The position numbers and the translations under genes were made by a program. From JBMNOI01 sp050942995 (GTDB taxonomy: Bacteria > Chloroflexota > Anaerolineae > UBA1429), in NCBI GenBank assembly GCA_050942995.1, contig JBMNOI010000166.1:1-6623 (forward strand): a DNA stretch of 6,623 nt, given 5' to 3'. Below the pieces are notes generated by a model that ran no database searches, was not told the DNA's origin, and was given only the letters and a program-made list of their open reading frames with translations. Every line of letters begins with the position of its first letter. Position 1 is the first letter of the stretch. Below are positions 1 to 5,333 of the stretch, piece by piece.

Positions 1-100
1 GTTGATCACGCCGGTGGCGCTGGAAGTGGGCTCGCGCTTTGCCATCCGGGAGGGCGGCCGCACCGTCGGTGCCGGTGTCCTTACGGAAATTATCGAATAG
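1..100 (+). CDS. tuf: Elongation factor Tu, C-terminal end (partial)
   Basis: This is the 3' end of the gene for EF-Tu, the GTPase that carries aminoacyl-tRNA to the ribosomal A site in the cytoplasm. Reading from base 2, the last 32 codons end in TAG at 98-100. The visible peptide includes PVALEVGSRFAIREGG and RTVGAGVLTEIIE, the conserved end of the EF-Tu C-terminal beta-barrel (domain 3), where the RFAIREGGRTVGAG block is nearly invariant. The GTPase domain lies upstream of the window. The gene sits 59 nt before rpsJ on the same strand, the usual order when the str operon (rpsL-rpsG-fusA-tuf) runs directly into the S10 cluster. Identity is secure from the motif. Whether the genome has a second tuf copy cannot be seen. 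Confidence 0.96.
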   Translation, partial: LITPVALEVGSRFAIREGGRTVGAGVLTEIIE

Positions 101-106
101 TAACCT

Positions 107-115
107 GGGAGGAGG
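107..115 (+). promoter_or_regulatory. Strong but distant Shine-Dalgarno sequence ahead of rpsJ
   Basis: GGGAGGAGG is an excellent match to the anti-Shine-Dalgarno end of 16S rRNA. It directly abuts an ATG at 116, which is too close to be served and lies in a different frame from S10. The rpsJ ATG at 160 has no good purine tract of its own in the preceding 15 bases, and no in-frame ATG, GTG or TTG exists between 115 and 160. The site is therefore probably the rpsJ ribosome binding site used across a folded spacer, or a leftover element with another role. Position and sequence are seen; use is inferred. Confidence 0.55.
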
Positions 116-117
116 AT

Positions 118-151
118 GGGGCAGAGGGCGCCTTTGCGCGCCCTCGATCCC
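118..151 (+). promoter_or_regulatory. Stem-loop between tuf and rpsJ
   Basis: GAGGGCGC (124-131) and GCGCCCTC (138-145) are perfect reverse complements separated by the six-base loop CTTTGC. Below this, 118-121 (GGGG) can pair with 148-151 (TCCC; three G-C pairs and one G-T) across a 2x2 internal loop. No T-run follows the stem, so it does not look like an intrinsic terminator. When folded, only 2 nt on the left and 8 nt on the right separate the strong Shine-Dalgarno sequence at 107-115 from the rpsJ ATG. The inverted repeat is directly visible; the role in placing the ribosome is an inference. Confidence 0.6.
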
Positions 152-159
152 GGCACAGT

Positions 160-471
160 ATGGCCAGACAGCAAAGAATCAGAATTCGGCTCAAGGCGTA
201 CGATCACCGCGTGCTGGATCAGTCGGCGCGGCAGATCGTGGATACGGCAGAACGCACGGGGGCGGCTGTGGTGGGACCGGTGCCCCTACCTACGCGCATC
301 GAAAAGTTCTCAGTGGCACGTTCCCCGTTCATCGATCGGGATTCGCGTGAGGCCCTCGAGATCCGTACGCACAAGCGGCTCATCGATGTGCTGGATCCGA
401 ACTCAAAGACCATCGATGCCCTGATGCGGTTGGATCTGCCTGCGGGCATAGACATCGAGATCAAGCTCTAG
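160..471 (+). CDS. rpsJ: Small ribosomal subunit protein S10 (uS10)
   Basis: S10 is a protein of the 30S head that contacts 16S rRNA; in many bacteria it also acts as NusE in transcription antitermination with NusB. The 103-residue product equals the usual length. It begins MARQQRIRIRLKAYDHR and carries the family blocks GPVPLPTRIEKF (residues 39-50) and RSPFIDRDSREALEIRTHKR (54-73), followed by LIDVLDP. The ATG at 160 is chosen because it gives the canonical N-terminus and no other in-frame start exists between the tuf stop and this point. It lacks a close Shine-Dalgarno sequence; a strong one lies 44 nt upstream behind a stem-loop. The gene opens the S10 cluster and is separated from rplC by 116 nt, the longest spacer in the window. 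Identity is certain; only the initiation mechanism is open. Confidence 0.98.
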   Translation: MARQQRIRIRLKAYDHRVLDQSARQIVDTAERTGAAVVGPVPLPTRIEKFSVARSPFIDRDSREALEIRTHKRLIDVLDPNSKTIDALMRLDLPAGIDIEIKL

Positions 472-507
472 CGCAGGGTTGGCGATTCATAAGGGAAGGG
501 AATCAAC

Positions 508-575
508 GGGGGAAAGGGAAGCCCTTGTAGCCCTACCGGGCGCATGCCGTGCGGTGGCTACCAAACGTATCCCCC
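508..575 (+). promoter_or_regulatory. Structured spacer between rpsJ and rplC
   Basis: This 116-nt spacer (472-587) starts with a purine-rich tract (491-521) built from repeated GGGAA-like units. GTAGCC (527-532) is the reverse complement of GGCTAC (556-561), and inside it ACCG (535-538) can pair with CGGT (552-555) past a two-base bulge. An outer pairing of GGGGGA (508-513) with TCCCCC (570-575) would enclose this hairpin and end one base before the rplC Shine-Dalgarno TGAGGG (576-581). The complementary segments are seen. A role in controlling rplC translation is a hypothesis. No promoter was recognised here. Confidence 0.4.
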
Positions 576-587
576 TGAGGGAAAGAA

Positions 588-1247
588 ATGGCAACCAGAA
601 ACGGACTTTTGGGTAAAAAGCTCGGAATGACCCGCATATTCACCGAGAGGGGCGAGATCGTTCCCGTCACGGTGATCGAGGCGGGGCCTTGCTACGTCAC
701 GCAGATCAAGACGGTGGATCGGGACGGCTACAACGCCATCCAGATCGGCTTTGGTCATGCCAAGCGCCTGAACAAGCCCGAGGCGGGCCACCTCAAGAAC
801 CTGCCGCCACTTCGTCATTTGCGCGAGATTCGCACCGACGATGTAGACCAGTATCAGGTCGGTCAGATGATTGATGTTAGCTTGTTCAAGCCTGGCGACC
901 TGATCGACGTGGTCGGCATCTCCAAGGGTAAAGGGTTCGCCGGTGCCATGAAGCGGCACAACTTTGGCGGTGGCCCTGTCACCCACGGACAGTCTGACCG
1001 GCAGCGTGCCGTAGGCTCGCTCGGTGCCGGCACCACTCCCGGACGGATATTCAAGGGGAAGCGCGGTCCGGGACGCATGGGCAATCAGCGTGTGACCATT
1101 TTGAATCTGGAAGTGGTTCATGTGGATGCCGAGCGTAACGTGATCGCCGTACGCGGCGCGGTTCCCGGCGCGAAGAACGGGTTGATCTTTGTTCGGAGCG
1201 CTGTCAAAACGGCCGAGGCCCGCAAGAAGCGCGCCTTGCAGGGATAG
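588..1247 (+). CDS. rplC: Large ribosomal subunit protein L3 (uL3)
   Basis: L3 is an early-assembling 23S rRNA binding protein whose long internal loop reaches toward the peptidyl-transferase centre. The 219-residue product begins with the canonical NGLLGKKLGMTRIF (residues 5-18). It contains GKGFAGAMKRHNFGGGP (114-130), the loop segment HGQSDRQRAVGSLGAGTTPG (133-152), and RGPGRMGNQRVTILNLEVV (159-177). The ATG at 588 has TGAGGG at 576-581 with a 6-nt gap. The lengths of loop and C-terminus are normal, with a slightly longer basic tail (ARKKRALQG). In E. coli L3 a glutamine in the SIGQNQTPG segment is methylated by PrmB; here the matching segment SLGAGTTPG has no glutamine, so that modification should be absent. 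The gene lies between rpsJ and rplD as usual. Confidence 0.98.
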   Translation: MATRNGLLGKKLGMTRIFTERGEIVPVTVIEAGPCYVTQIKTVDRDGYNAIQIGFGHAKRLNKPEAGHLKNLPPLRHLREIRTDDVDQYQVGQMIDVSLFKPGDLIDVVGISKGKGFAGAMKRHNFGGGPVTHGQSDRQRAVGSLGAGTTPGRIFKGKRGPGRMGNQRVTILNLEVVHVDAERNVIAVRGAVPGAKNGLIFVRSAVKTAEARKKRALQG

Positions 1248-1254
1248 GATGCAG

Positions 1255-1312
1255 AAGGGCCTCGCGGCCGTCCCTTGCCGGGGATGAGCGGCCCGATCAA
1301 AGGCCTGTCGCT
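1255..1312 (+). other. Possible paired stem-loops between rplC and rplD
   Basis: The 96-nt spacer contains AAGGG (1255-1259) complementary to CCCTT (1272-1276); a competing pairing of GGCC (1258-1261) with GGCC (1266-1269) is possible. Downstream, GGCC (1290-1293) can pair with GGCC (1302-1305), with AGC/GCT (1287-1289/1310-1312) as an outer extension past a four-base bulge. The stems are short and such pairings are common in GC-rich DNA, so this is a weak call. Confidence 0.3.
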
Positions 1313-1343
1313 GCTGAGCAGACGAAACGCAGGAGAGATGGCA

Positions 1344-1970
1344 ATGCAAGTACCGGTTCGCAACATGGCCGGTGAAACGGTCGGGGAAATTGAACTGCGC
1401 GACAGAGTATTCGGCATCGAGCCCAACGTGGCCGTGATGTATCAGGCGCTGCTGCGCCAGCAAGCCAATGCTCGCTTGGGGACGCACAAGACCAAGACGC
1501 GCGCTGAGGTAAGAGGTGGTGGTCGCAAGCCGTGGCGGCAAAAGGGCACCGGGCGTGCTCGCCAGGGGAGCATTCGCGCCCCGCAGTGGCGGGGTGGCGG
1601 CACGGTATTCGGCCCGCAGCCTCGTAGCTACGCCCAGCGGATGAACCGCAAGATGAGGCGCCTGGCGCTGCGCTCGGCCCTTTCGGTCAAGGCACAGGAC
1701 GATCAGGTGGTGGTGATGGAGCACCTCGAGATGCCCTCGCCCAAGACGCGAGAGATGAGCGCCCTTTTGCAACGGCTGAATCTGGATGCCTCGGTGCTTA
1801 TTCTGCTGCCGAAGGCAAACGAGAATGTCGAGCTTTCTACCCGTAACCTGCCCAACGTCAAGACCCTACGCGCCAATTGCCTGAGCGTGCGCGATATTCT
1901 GGGGTATGATTATGTGGTGTTGACGCAGGACGCGGTGGATATGGTCCACACCCTGCTGGACTCGGAATAG
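1344..1970 (+). CDS. rplD: Large ribosomal subunit protein L4 (uL4)
   Basis: L4 binds 23S rRNA and sends an extended loop into the wall of the peptide exit tunnel. In E. coli it also represses its own S10 operon through the leader RNA. From the ATG at 1344 the product is 208 residues, normal for the family. The tunnel loop is clear: RGGGRKPWRQKGTGRARQGS (residues 57-76) followed by PQWRGGGTVFGP (80-91). Three in-frame ATGs compete: 1275, 1338 and 1344. AGGAGAG at 1331-1337 touches the 1338 ATG but sits about 7 nt from 1344, and MQVPVRNMAGETVG matches a normal L4 N-terminus, so 1344 is preferred; a 231-residue form from 1275 would carry a non-conserved leader. The QKGTGRAR tunnel motif shows no macrolide-resistance-like change that I can recognise. 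Confidence 0.96.
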   Translation: MQVPVRNMAGETVGEIELRDRVFGIEPNVAVMYQALLRQQANARLGTHKTKTRAEVRGGGRKPWRQKGTGRARQGSIRAPQWRGGGTVFGPQPRSYAQRMNRKMRRLALRSALSVKAQDDQVVVMEHLEMPSPKTREMSALLQRLNLDASVLILLPKANENVELSTRNLPNVKTLRANCLSVRDILGYDYVVLTQDAVDMVHTLLDSE

Positions 1971-1971
1971 A

Positions 1972-2002
1972 CAGCCAGGCAGAGTGCTGACGCCTTGAGC
2001 TG
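1972..2002 (+). other. Possible stem-loop between rplD and rplW
   Basis: CAGC (1972-1975) pairs with GCTG (1999-2002), and AGGC (1977-1980) pairs with GCCT (1992-1995), separated by a 1x3 internal loop and closed by an 11-base loop. It begins just after the rplD stop codon and ends before the rplW Shine-Dalgarno sequence at 2009-2014. The stem is interrupted and of modest stability; it could be chance. Confidence 0.3.
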
Positions 2003-2021
2003 AAAGATGGAGAGTGGCGCA

Positions 2022-2309
2022 ATGCACCCGTATGAAGTGATAAAACGGCCTGTCTTGACGGAAAAGAGCAGCTATCAATCGGATGTGCTCCGTCGGTACA
2101 CCTTTGAGGTGGACGTGCGGGCTAACAAGCACGAAGTGCGCCGGGCGGTAGAGACTGCGTTCAACGTCAAGGTTCAGGATGTGAACATGATGACCGTCCG
2201 CGGCAAGCAGCGTCGTTTTGGCCGACATATCGGCAAAATGCCTGACTGGAAAAAGGCCGTCGTGACGCTGGCCCCCGGAGAGAGCATTAGCTTCTTCGAG
2301 GGTGTATAG
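2022..2309 (+). CDS. rplW: Large ribosomal subunit protein L23 (uL23)
   Basis: L23 sits at the mouth of the peptide exit tunnel and is the docking site for trigger factor and the signal recognition particle. From the ATG at 2022 the product is 95 residues, the normal length, starting MHPYEVIKRPVLTEKS, the family signature. The conserved YTFEVDVRANKHEVRRAVE (residues 26-44) and VKVQDVNMMTVRGKQRR (49-65) follow. An upstream in-frame ATG at 2007 would add MESGA, but GGAGAG at 2009-2014 lies 7 nt before 2022 and inside that longer reading, so the shorter start is chosen. The gene lies between rplD and rplB in the standard order. Confidence 0.97.
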   Translation: MHPYEVIKRPVLTEKSSYQSDVLRRYTFEVDVRANKHEVRRAVETAFNVKVQDVNMMTVRGKQRRFGRHIGKMPDWKKAVVTLAPGESISFFEGV

Positions 2310-2351
2310 GCTTGGCGCCCGACGTGGGTAGAGGACACATCCCGGCAAGCC
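2309..2351 (+). other. Possible long-loop stem between rplW and rplB
   Basis: GGCTTG (2309-2314, overlapping the last base of the rplW stop codon) is the exact reverse complement of CAAGCC (2346-2351), with 31 bases between. A competing short hairpin CCGG-CAAG-CCGG (2342-2353) uses the same right arm. Either would end about 9 nt before the rplB Shine-Dalgarno AGGGGA (2361-2366). The pairing is visible but its use is unproven. Confidence 0.3.
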
Positions 2352-2373
2352 GGTGAACTGAGGGGAACGATCA

Positions 2374-3207
2374 ATGGCTATCAAGGTTTATAGGCCCACC
2401 ACCCCCTCGCGGAGGGGAATGACGGGGCACTCGTTCGAGGAGATTACCAAGACCGAGCCCGAAAAGTCGCTGCTTGCGCCGCTCAAGAGCAAGGCAGGGC
2501 GCAACTTTCGTGGCAAGATCACGGTGCGGCGGCGTGGCGGCGGCCACAAGCGTCGCTACCGGATAATCGACTTTAAGCGAGACAAAAAGGGAATTCCGGC
2601 GCGGGTCGCCTCAATCGAGTATGATCCGAACCGTTCGGCGCGCATCGCCCTGCTGGTGTATGCGGACGGTGAAAAGCGCTACATCCTGGCGCCGATGGGC
2701 CTCAAAGTGGGTGATGAAGTGATGGCGGGCCCCGACGCCGAGATCCGTGTAGGTAACGCGCTGCCGCTGGACCGTATTCCGTTGGGTACGGTGGTGCACA
2801 ATATCGAGCTGTATCAGGGCAAGGGCGGTCAGTTGGCCCGTGCCGCGGGCACCGGCGCGCAGCTGGTGGCGCGCGAGGGGGGGTACGCTTCGCTGCGACT
2901 GCCCTCCGGCGAGGTACGCATGGTACGGCGCGAGTGCATGGCCACCATCGGCCAGGTAGGTAACGTGGAGCATGGCAATATCAAGATCGGGAAGGCCGGA
3001 CGTGCTCGATGGCTGGGGCAGCGTCCCAAGACCCGTGGCTCGGCCATGACCCCGCGTGACCATCCGCATGGTGGTGGTGAGGGCAAGGCCCCCGTCGGTA
3101 TGCCCGGGCCCAAGACGCCCTGGGGGAAGCCGACTCTGGGCTACAAGACACGCAGGAACAAAAGGACGGACAAGTACATCGTGCGCAGGCGCGGTTCGGG
3201 GCGGTAA
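2374..3207 (+). CDS. rplB: Large ribosomal subunit protein L2 (uL2)
   Basis: L2 is one of the most conserved ribosomal proteins, needed for subunit association and for a functional peptidyl-transferase centre. The 277-residue product has the normal length. The N-terminal OB-fold part includes KSKAGRNFRGKITVRRRGGG (residues 38-57) and HKRRYRIIDFKRDK. The SH3-like part includes EVRMVRRECMATIGQVGN (180-197). The C-terminal extension RGSAMTPRDHPHGGGEG (221-237) holds the essential conserved histidine region, then GMPGPKTPWGKP (242-253) and a very basic end. The form MTPRDHPHGGG with GMPGPKTPWGKP, rather than the enterobacterial MNPVDHPHGGG, is one reason for suggesting Chloroflexota. The ATG at 2374 follows AGGGGA with a 7-nt gap; the stop is TAA. 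Confidence 0.99.
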   Translation: MAIKVYRPTTPSRRGMTGHSFEEITKTEPEKSLLAPLKSKAGRNFRGKITVRRRGGGHKRRYRIIDFKRDKKGIPARVASIEYDPNRSARIALLVYADGEKRYILAPMGLKVGDEVMAGPDAEIRVGNALPLDRIPLGTVVHNIELYQGKGGQLARAAGTGAQLVAREGGYASLRLPSGEVRMVRRECMATIGQVGNVEHGNIKIGKAGRARWLGQRPKTRGSAMTPRDHPHGGGEGKAPVGMPGPKTPWGKPTLGYKTRRNKRTDKYIVRRRGSGR

Positions 3208-3211
3208 CAGG

Positions 3212-3255
3212 CAGCCCTTCCGGCGCCCTGATGCAGGAGAGGTCTGGAGGGGTTG
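3212..3255 (+). promoter_or_regulatory. Ten-pair stem-loop between rplB and rpsS
   Basis: CAGCCCTTCC (3212-3221) can pair along its full length with GGAGGGGTTG (3246-3255): eight Watson-Crick and two G-T pairs with no bulge. A smaller hairpin, CCTG-ATG-CAGG (3227-3237), fits inside its loop. The structure starts 4 nt after the rplB stop and ends 21 nt before the rpsS Shine-Dalgarno sequence. No T-run follows, so it is not an intrinsic terminator. Complementarity is seen; function is unknown. Confidence 0.45.
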
Positions 3256-3289
3256 GCGGAACGGCCCGTCAATGGCAGGAGGATAGAGA

Positions 3290-3568
3290 ATGTCGCGATC
3301 GCTGAAAAAGGGCCCGTTTGTATCGGCCAAGCTCTTGAAAAAGGTCGAAGAGATGAACCTCCGTGGAGAGAAACGGGTCATCAAGACCTGGTCGCGGGCT
3401 TCGATGATCTTTCCACAGATGGTGGGGCATACCATCGCGGTTCACGATGGGCGCCGGCATATCCCCATCTATATCACAGAGAATATGGTGGGGCATCGGT
3501 TGGGCGAGTTCGCTCCCACACGGTATTTCCGTGGGCACGACGCCAAAGAGCGCAGAACCCGCCGGTAG
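3290..3568 (+). CDS. rpsS: Small ribosomal subunit protein S19 (uS19)
   Basis: S19 lies in the 30S head with S13 and S14, near the A-site finger and the decoding region. The 92-residue product matches the E. coli length. It begins MSRSLKKGPFV, continues with IKTWSRASMIFPQMVGHTI (residues 31-49), and has the family signature IPIYITENMVGHRLGEFAPT (58-77) then RYFRGH. The ATG at 3290 is preceded by AGGAGG (3277-3282) at an ideal 7-nt distance. An out-of-frame reading over the same bases from 3253 has no family resemblance and is ignored. It sits between rplB and rplV, as in the S10 cluster of nearly all bacteria. Confidence 0.98.
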   Translation: MSRSLKKGPFVSAKLLKKVEEMNLRGEKRVIKTWSRASMIFPQMVGHTIAVHDGRRHIPIYITENMVGHRLGEFAPTRYFRGHDAKERRTRR

Positions 3569-3597
3569 GCATCGCAGGCGATCATAACCCGCACGAG

Positions 3598-3612
3598 GGG
3601 CCTTCAGGGCCC
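3598..3612 (+). other. Short GC stem-loop between rpsS and rplV
   Basis: GGGCC (3598-3602) and GGCCC (3608-3612) form a perfect 5-bp stem with loop TTCAG. It ends 16 nt before the rplV Shine-Dalgarno GAGGAG (3629-3634). A weaker ATCG/CGAT pair lies just after the rpsS stop. Such short GC stems are easy to find by chance. Confidence 0.35.
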
Positions 3613-3641
3613 GATGGATGTGGTGGTTGAGGAGAACGGGC

Positions 3642-3983
3642 ATGGCAGAAGTCCGAGCAGTATCCAAGTACATTCGAATGTCGCCCCAAAAGGTGCGTTT
3701 AGTAGTGGACATGGTGCGTGGGCTCGATGTGAACGACGCGCTGAATGTGCTGCGCTTTACGCCCAAGGCGGCCGCGCAAGAGGTGGCCAAGACCATCCGG
3801 TCGGCGGCGGCCAATGCCGAGGAGAACCTCGGGCTGTCGATCGAAGAGATGTATGTCTCGCAGATCATGGCCGACGAGGGCCCCACGCTCAAGCGGGGCA
3901 TGGCCGGCGCACGAGGCCGTTACAAACCGTTGTTGAAGCGAAGCTCTCACATCACGGTCGTTCTGGCCGAAAAAGAGGCCTGA
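3642..3983 (+). CDS. rplV: Large ribosomal subunit protein L22 (uL22)
   Basis: L22 binds all domains of 23S rRNA and its beta-hairpin lines the narrow part of the exit tunnel opposite L4. From the ATG at 3642 the product is 113 residues, the usual size. It contains VSKYIRMSPQKVRLVVDMVR (residues 7-26), the helical core, and the hairpin plus C-terminal signature GPTLKRGMAGARGRYKP (80-96) and LKRSSHITVVLAE (98-110). An in-frame ATG at 3618 would add MWWLRRTG, but GAGGAG (3629-3634) lies 7 nt before 3642 and MAEVRAVSKYIRMSP is the typical start. The hairpin keeps the Lys-Arg pair (LKR) that is deleted in E. coli macrolide-resistant mutants. The tip MAGARGRY differs from the E. coli MPRAKGRA but is of normal length. 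Confidence 0.97.
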   Translation: MAEVRAVSKYIRMSPQKVRLVVDMVRGLDVNDALNVLRFTPKAAAQEVAKTIRSAAANAEENLGLSIEEMYVSQIMADEGPTLKRGMAGARGRYKPLLKRSSHITVVLAEKEA

Positions 3984-4007
3984 TCCGGGCCGGCGCGCAT
4001 GTGATAG

Positions 4008-4014
4008 AAGGAGG
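4008..4014 (+). promoter_or_regulatory. Shine-Dalgarno sequence fixing the rpsC TTG start
   Basis: AAGGAGG lies 5 nt before the TTG at 4020. An in-frame ATG at 3999 is followed at once by TGA (4002), so nothing upstream can serve as an in-frame start. The strong site therefore supports the TTG as the real start of S3. Confidence 0.85.
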
Positions 4015-4019
4015 AAAAC

Positions 4020-4697
4020 TTGGGCCGCAAGGTACATCCGATAGGCTTTAGACTAGGCGTTATCAAGGATTGGGAATCCAAATGGTATGCCGAGGGCGAG
4101 GAATATGCGCGCCTGGTGACCGAGGATATCGCCATCCGGAATATGATTCATGAGAAGCTGGGGCGTTCGGGTATCTCTCGCATCGAGATCCAGCGGTTTC
4201 CCAAGCAGATCGCCATCACGATCGCAACGGCCAAGCCGGGCATCGTTATCGGGCGCAAGGGCTCGAACGTGAATGCCCTCAAGGCCGATCTGGAGCAGAT
4301 GACGGCTGTTCAGGGCAAGAATCTGCGGCTGGACGTGGTGGAGGTCGAGCGGCCCGAGCTGGATGCCCGAGTCGTGGCTGAGAGCGTTGTCGAGCAGCTT
4401 GAGCGGCGGGTCTCGCAGAAGCGGGCCATGCGTCAGGCCATCACGCGGGCCATGCGTGCCGGAGCGAAAGGCATACGTATTGCTTGCAGTGGGCGTCTGT
4501 CGGGCGCCGAAATGGCGCGGCGAGAATGGGCCCGTGAGGGGCGCGTGCCGCTGCACACTCTTCGAGCGGATATTGATTACGCGCATGATGAGGCTCTGAC
4601 CACCTTTGGCCGTATCGGCGTCAAGGTGTGGATCTATCGGGGCGATGTGATGCCCGAGGTCGCGCAGGCTTCTGACGGCGCGCAGGGGGTATCGTAG
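4020..4697 (+). CDS. rpsC: Small ribosomal subunit protein S3 (uS3), TTG start
   Basis: S3 sits at the mRNA entry channel of the 30S head and, with S4 and S5, gives the ribosome its mRNA helicase activity. The 225-residue product begins (M)GRKVHPIGFRLGVI, the canonical N-terminus. A type-2 KH domain shows its GXXG loop as IGRKGSNV (residues 77-84). The positively charged entry-channel helix is KRAMRQAITRAMR (134-146), and the C-terminal domain carries CSGRLSGAEMARREW (156-170) and GRIGVKVWIYRGDV (197-210). The tail after 210 is short. The start codon is TTG, initiated as Met, with AAGGAGG 5 nt upstream. The stop TAG is separated from the rplP ATG by a single base, so the two are probably coupled in translation. 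Confidence 0.98.
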   Translation: MGRKVHPIGFRLGVIKDWESKWYAEGEEYARLVTEDIAIRNMIHEKLGRSGISRIEIQRFPKQIAITIATAKPGIVIGRKGSNVNALKADLEQMTAVQGKNLRLDVVEVERPELDARVVAESVVEQLERRVSQKRAMRQAITRAMRAGAKGIRIACSGRLSGAEMARREWAREGRVPLHTLRADIDYAHDEALTTFGRIGVKVWIYRGDVMPEVAQASDGAQGVS

Positions 4698-4698
4698 C

Positions 4699-5130
4699 AT
4701 GTTGATGCCAAAGAGGCTCAAGTATCGCAGGCAGCATCGCGGCCGAATGAAGGGTAAGGCGATGCGCGGCTCTGAGATGCAGTTCGGCGATTTTGCGCTC
4801 AAGGCCGTCGAGCCCGCATGGATCACCAGCCGGCAGATCGAGGCCGCACGTCGGGTCATCGTCCGCCAGATGCGCCGTAGCGGCCAGCTATGGATTCGCA
4901 TCTTCCCGGACAAGCCGGTGACGATGAAGGCCGCCGAAACCCGCATGGGTAGCGGTAAGGGCTCTGTGGACCACTATGTGGCCGTGGTCAAGCCCGGGCG
5001 TATCATCTTTGAGGTGAGCGGGGTTGAAGAGTCTGTGGCGCGCAATGCACTGCGCCTGGCCGCTCAAAAGCTTCCTATCGAGACGACATTTGTGCGTCGC
5101 GAGGTGATGGGCGGAGGTGAAGTGGCATGA
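4699..5130 (+). CDS. rplP: Large ribosomal subunit protein L16 (uL16)
   Basis: L16 is a late-assembling 50S protein near the A-site tRNA and the peptidyl-transferase centre. The 143-residue product starts MLMPKRLKYRRQHRGRM, the canonical N-terminus, and contains GSEMQFGDFALKAVEPAWIT (residues 24-43), RIFPDKPVT (67-75), TRMGSGKGSVDHYVAVVKPG (81-100) and a C-terminal LAAQKLPIETTFV. Arg82 in TRMGSGKG corresponds to E. coli Arg81, the residue hydroxylated by YcfD; whether it is modified here cannot be told. The ATG at 4699 is used rather than 4705 because the MLM start is conserved and AGGGGGT (4684-4690), inside the end of rpsC, sits 8 nt away. The stop codon overlaps the rpmC start as ATGA. Confidence 0.98.
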   Translation: MLMPKRLKYRRQHRGRMKGKAMRGSEMQFGDFALKAVEPAWITSRQIEAARRVIVRQMRRSGQLWIRIFPDKPVTMKAAETRMGSGKGSVDHYVAVVKPGRIIFEVSGVEESVARNALRLAAQKLPIETTFVRREVMGGGEVA

Positions 5131-5330
5131 AGGCACAGGAACTGCGCGATCTTTCGCGGGATGAACTGACTCGACGCCTGGACGAGCTGTACCAGGAGTT
5201 GTTCAACCTTCGCTTTCAATTGGCAACCAAGCAGCTGAACGACACCAGTCGGGTGCGGCAGGTGCGTAAGGATATCGCACGCGTCAAGACGGTGCTGCGT
5301 GAGATGGAGATAGAGGCGGAGGTGCAGTAG
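5127..5330 (+). CDS. rpmC: Large ribosomal subunit protein L29 (uL29)
   Basis: L29 is a small helical-hairpin protein next to L23 at the exit-tunnel rim. The 67-residue product begins MKAQELRDLSRDELTRRLDE and holds the conserved ELFNLRFQLATKQLND (residues 24-39), then VRQVRKDIARVKTVL (43-57), which is the two-helix pattern expected for the family. The length is normal. The ATG at 5127 overlaps the rplP stop by four bases (ATGA), and a near-perfect Shine-Dalgarno GGAGGTGA (5113-5120) lies 6 nt upstream inside rplP, so expression is probably coupled to L16. The rpsQ start follows 3 nt after the stop. Confidence 0.97.
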   Translation: MKAQELRDLSRDELTRRLDELYQELFNLRFQLATKQLNDTSRVRQVRKDIARVKTVLREMEIEAEVQ

Positions 5331-5333
5331 AAC

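Noticed and set aside
124..145. The tuf-rpsJ inverted repeat read as an intrinsic terminator
   Set aside because: No T-run follows the stem (the next bases are GATCCCGG), so it does not fit a rho-independent terminator.
116..424. A 102-codon open frame starting at the ATG right after the GGGAGGAGG site
   Set aside because: The Shine-Dalgarno sequence touches the ATG with no spacing, the frame overlaps rpsJ out of frame almost entirely, and the translation is not a known family. Overlap with a certain gene explains the open frame.
558..1772. A 404-codon open reading frame on the minus strand across rplC and rplD
   Set aside because: It lies antisense to two certain genes, its translation has no family resemblance and is rich in His, Leu, Arg and Ala, as expected for reversed GC-rich coding DNA. 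It has no separate upstream region.
2611..3435. A 274-codon minus-strand open frame opposite rplB and rpsS
   Set aside because: It is a shadow of highly conserved genes on the other strand, with low-complexity composition and no recognisable motif.
4053..4946. A 297-codon minus-strand open frame opposite rpsC and rplP
   Set aside because: Same reasoning: it mirrors the codon pattern of S3 and L16, with no domain visible.
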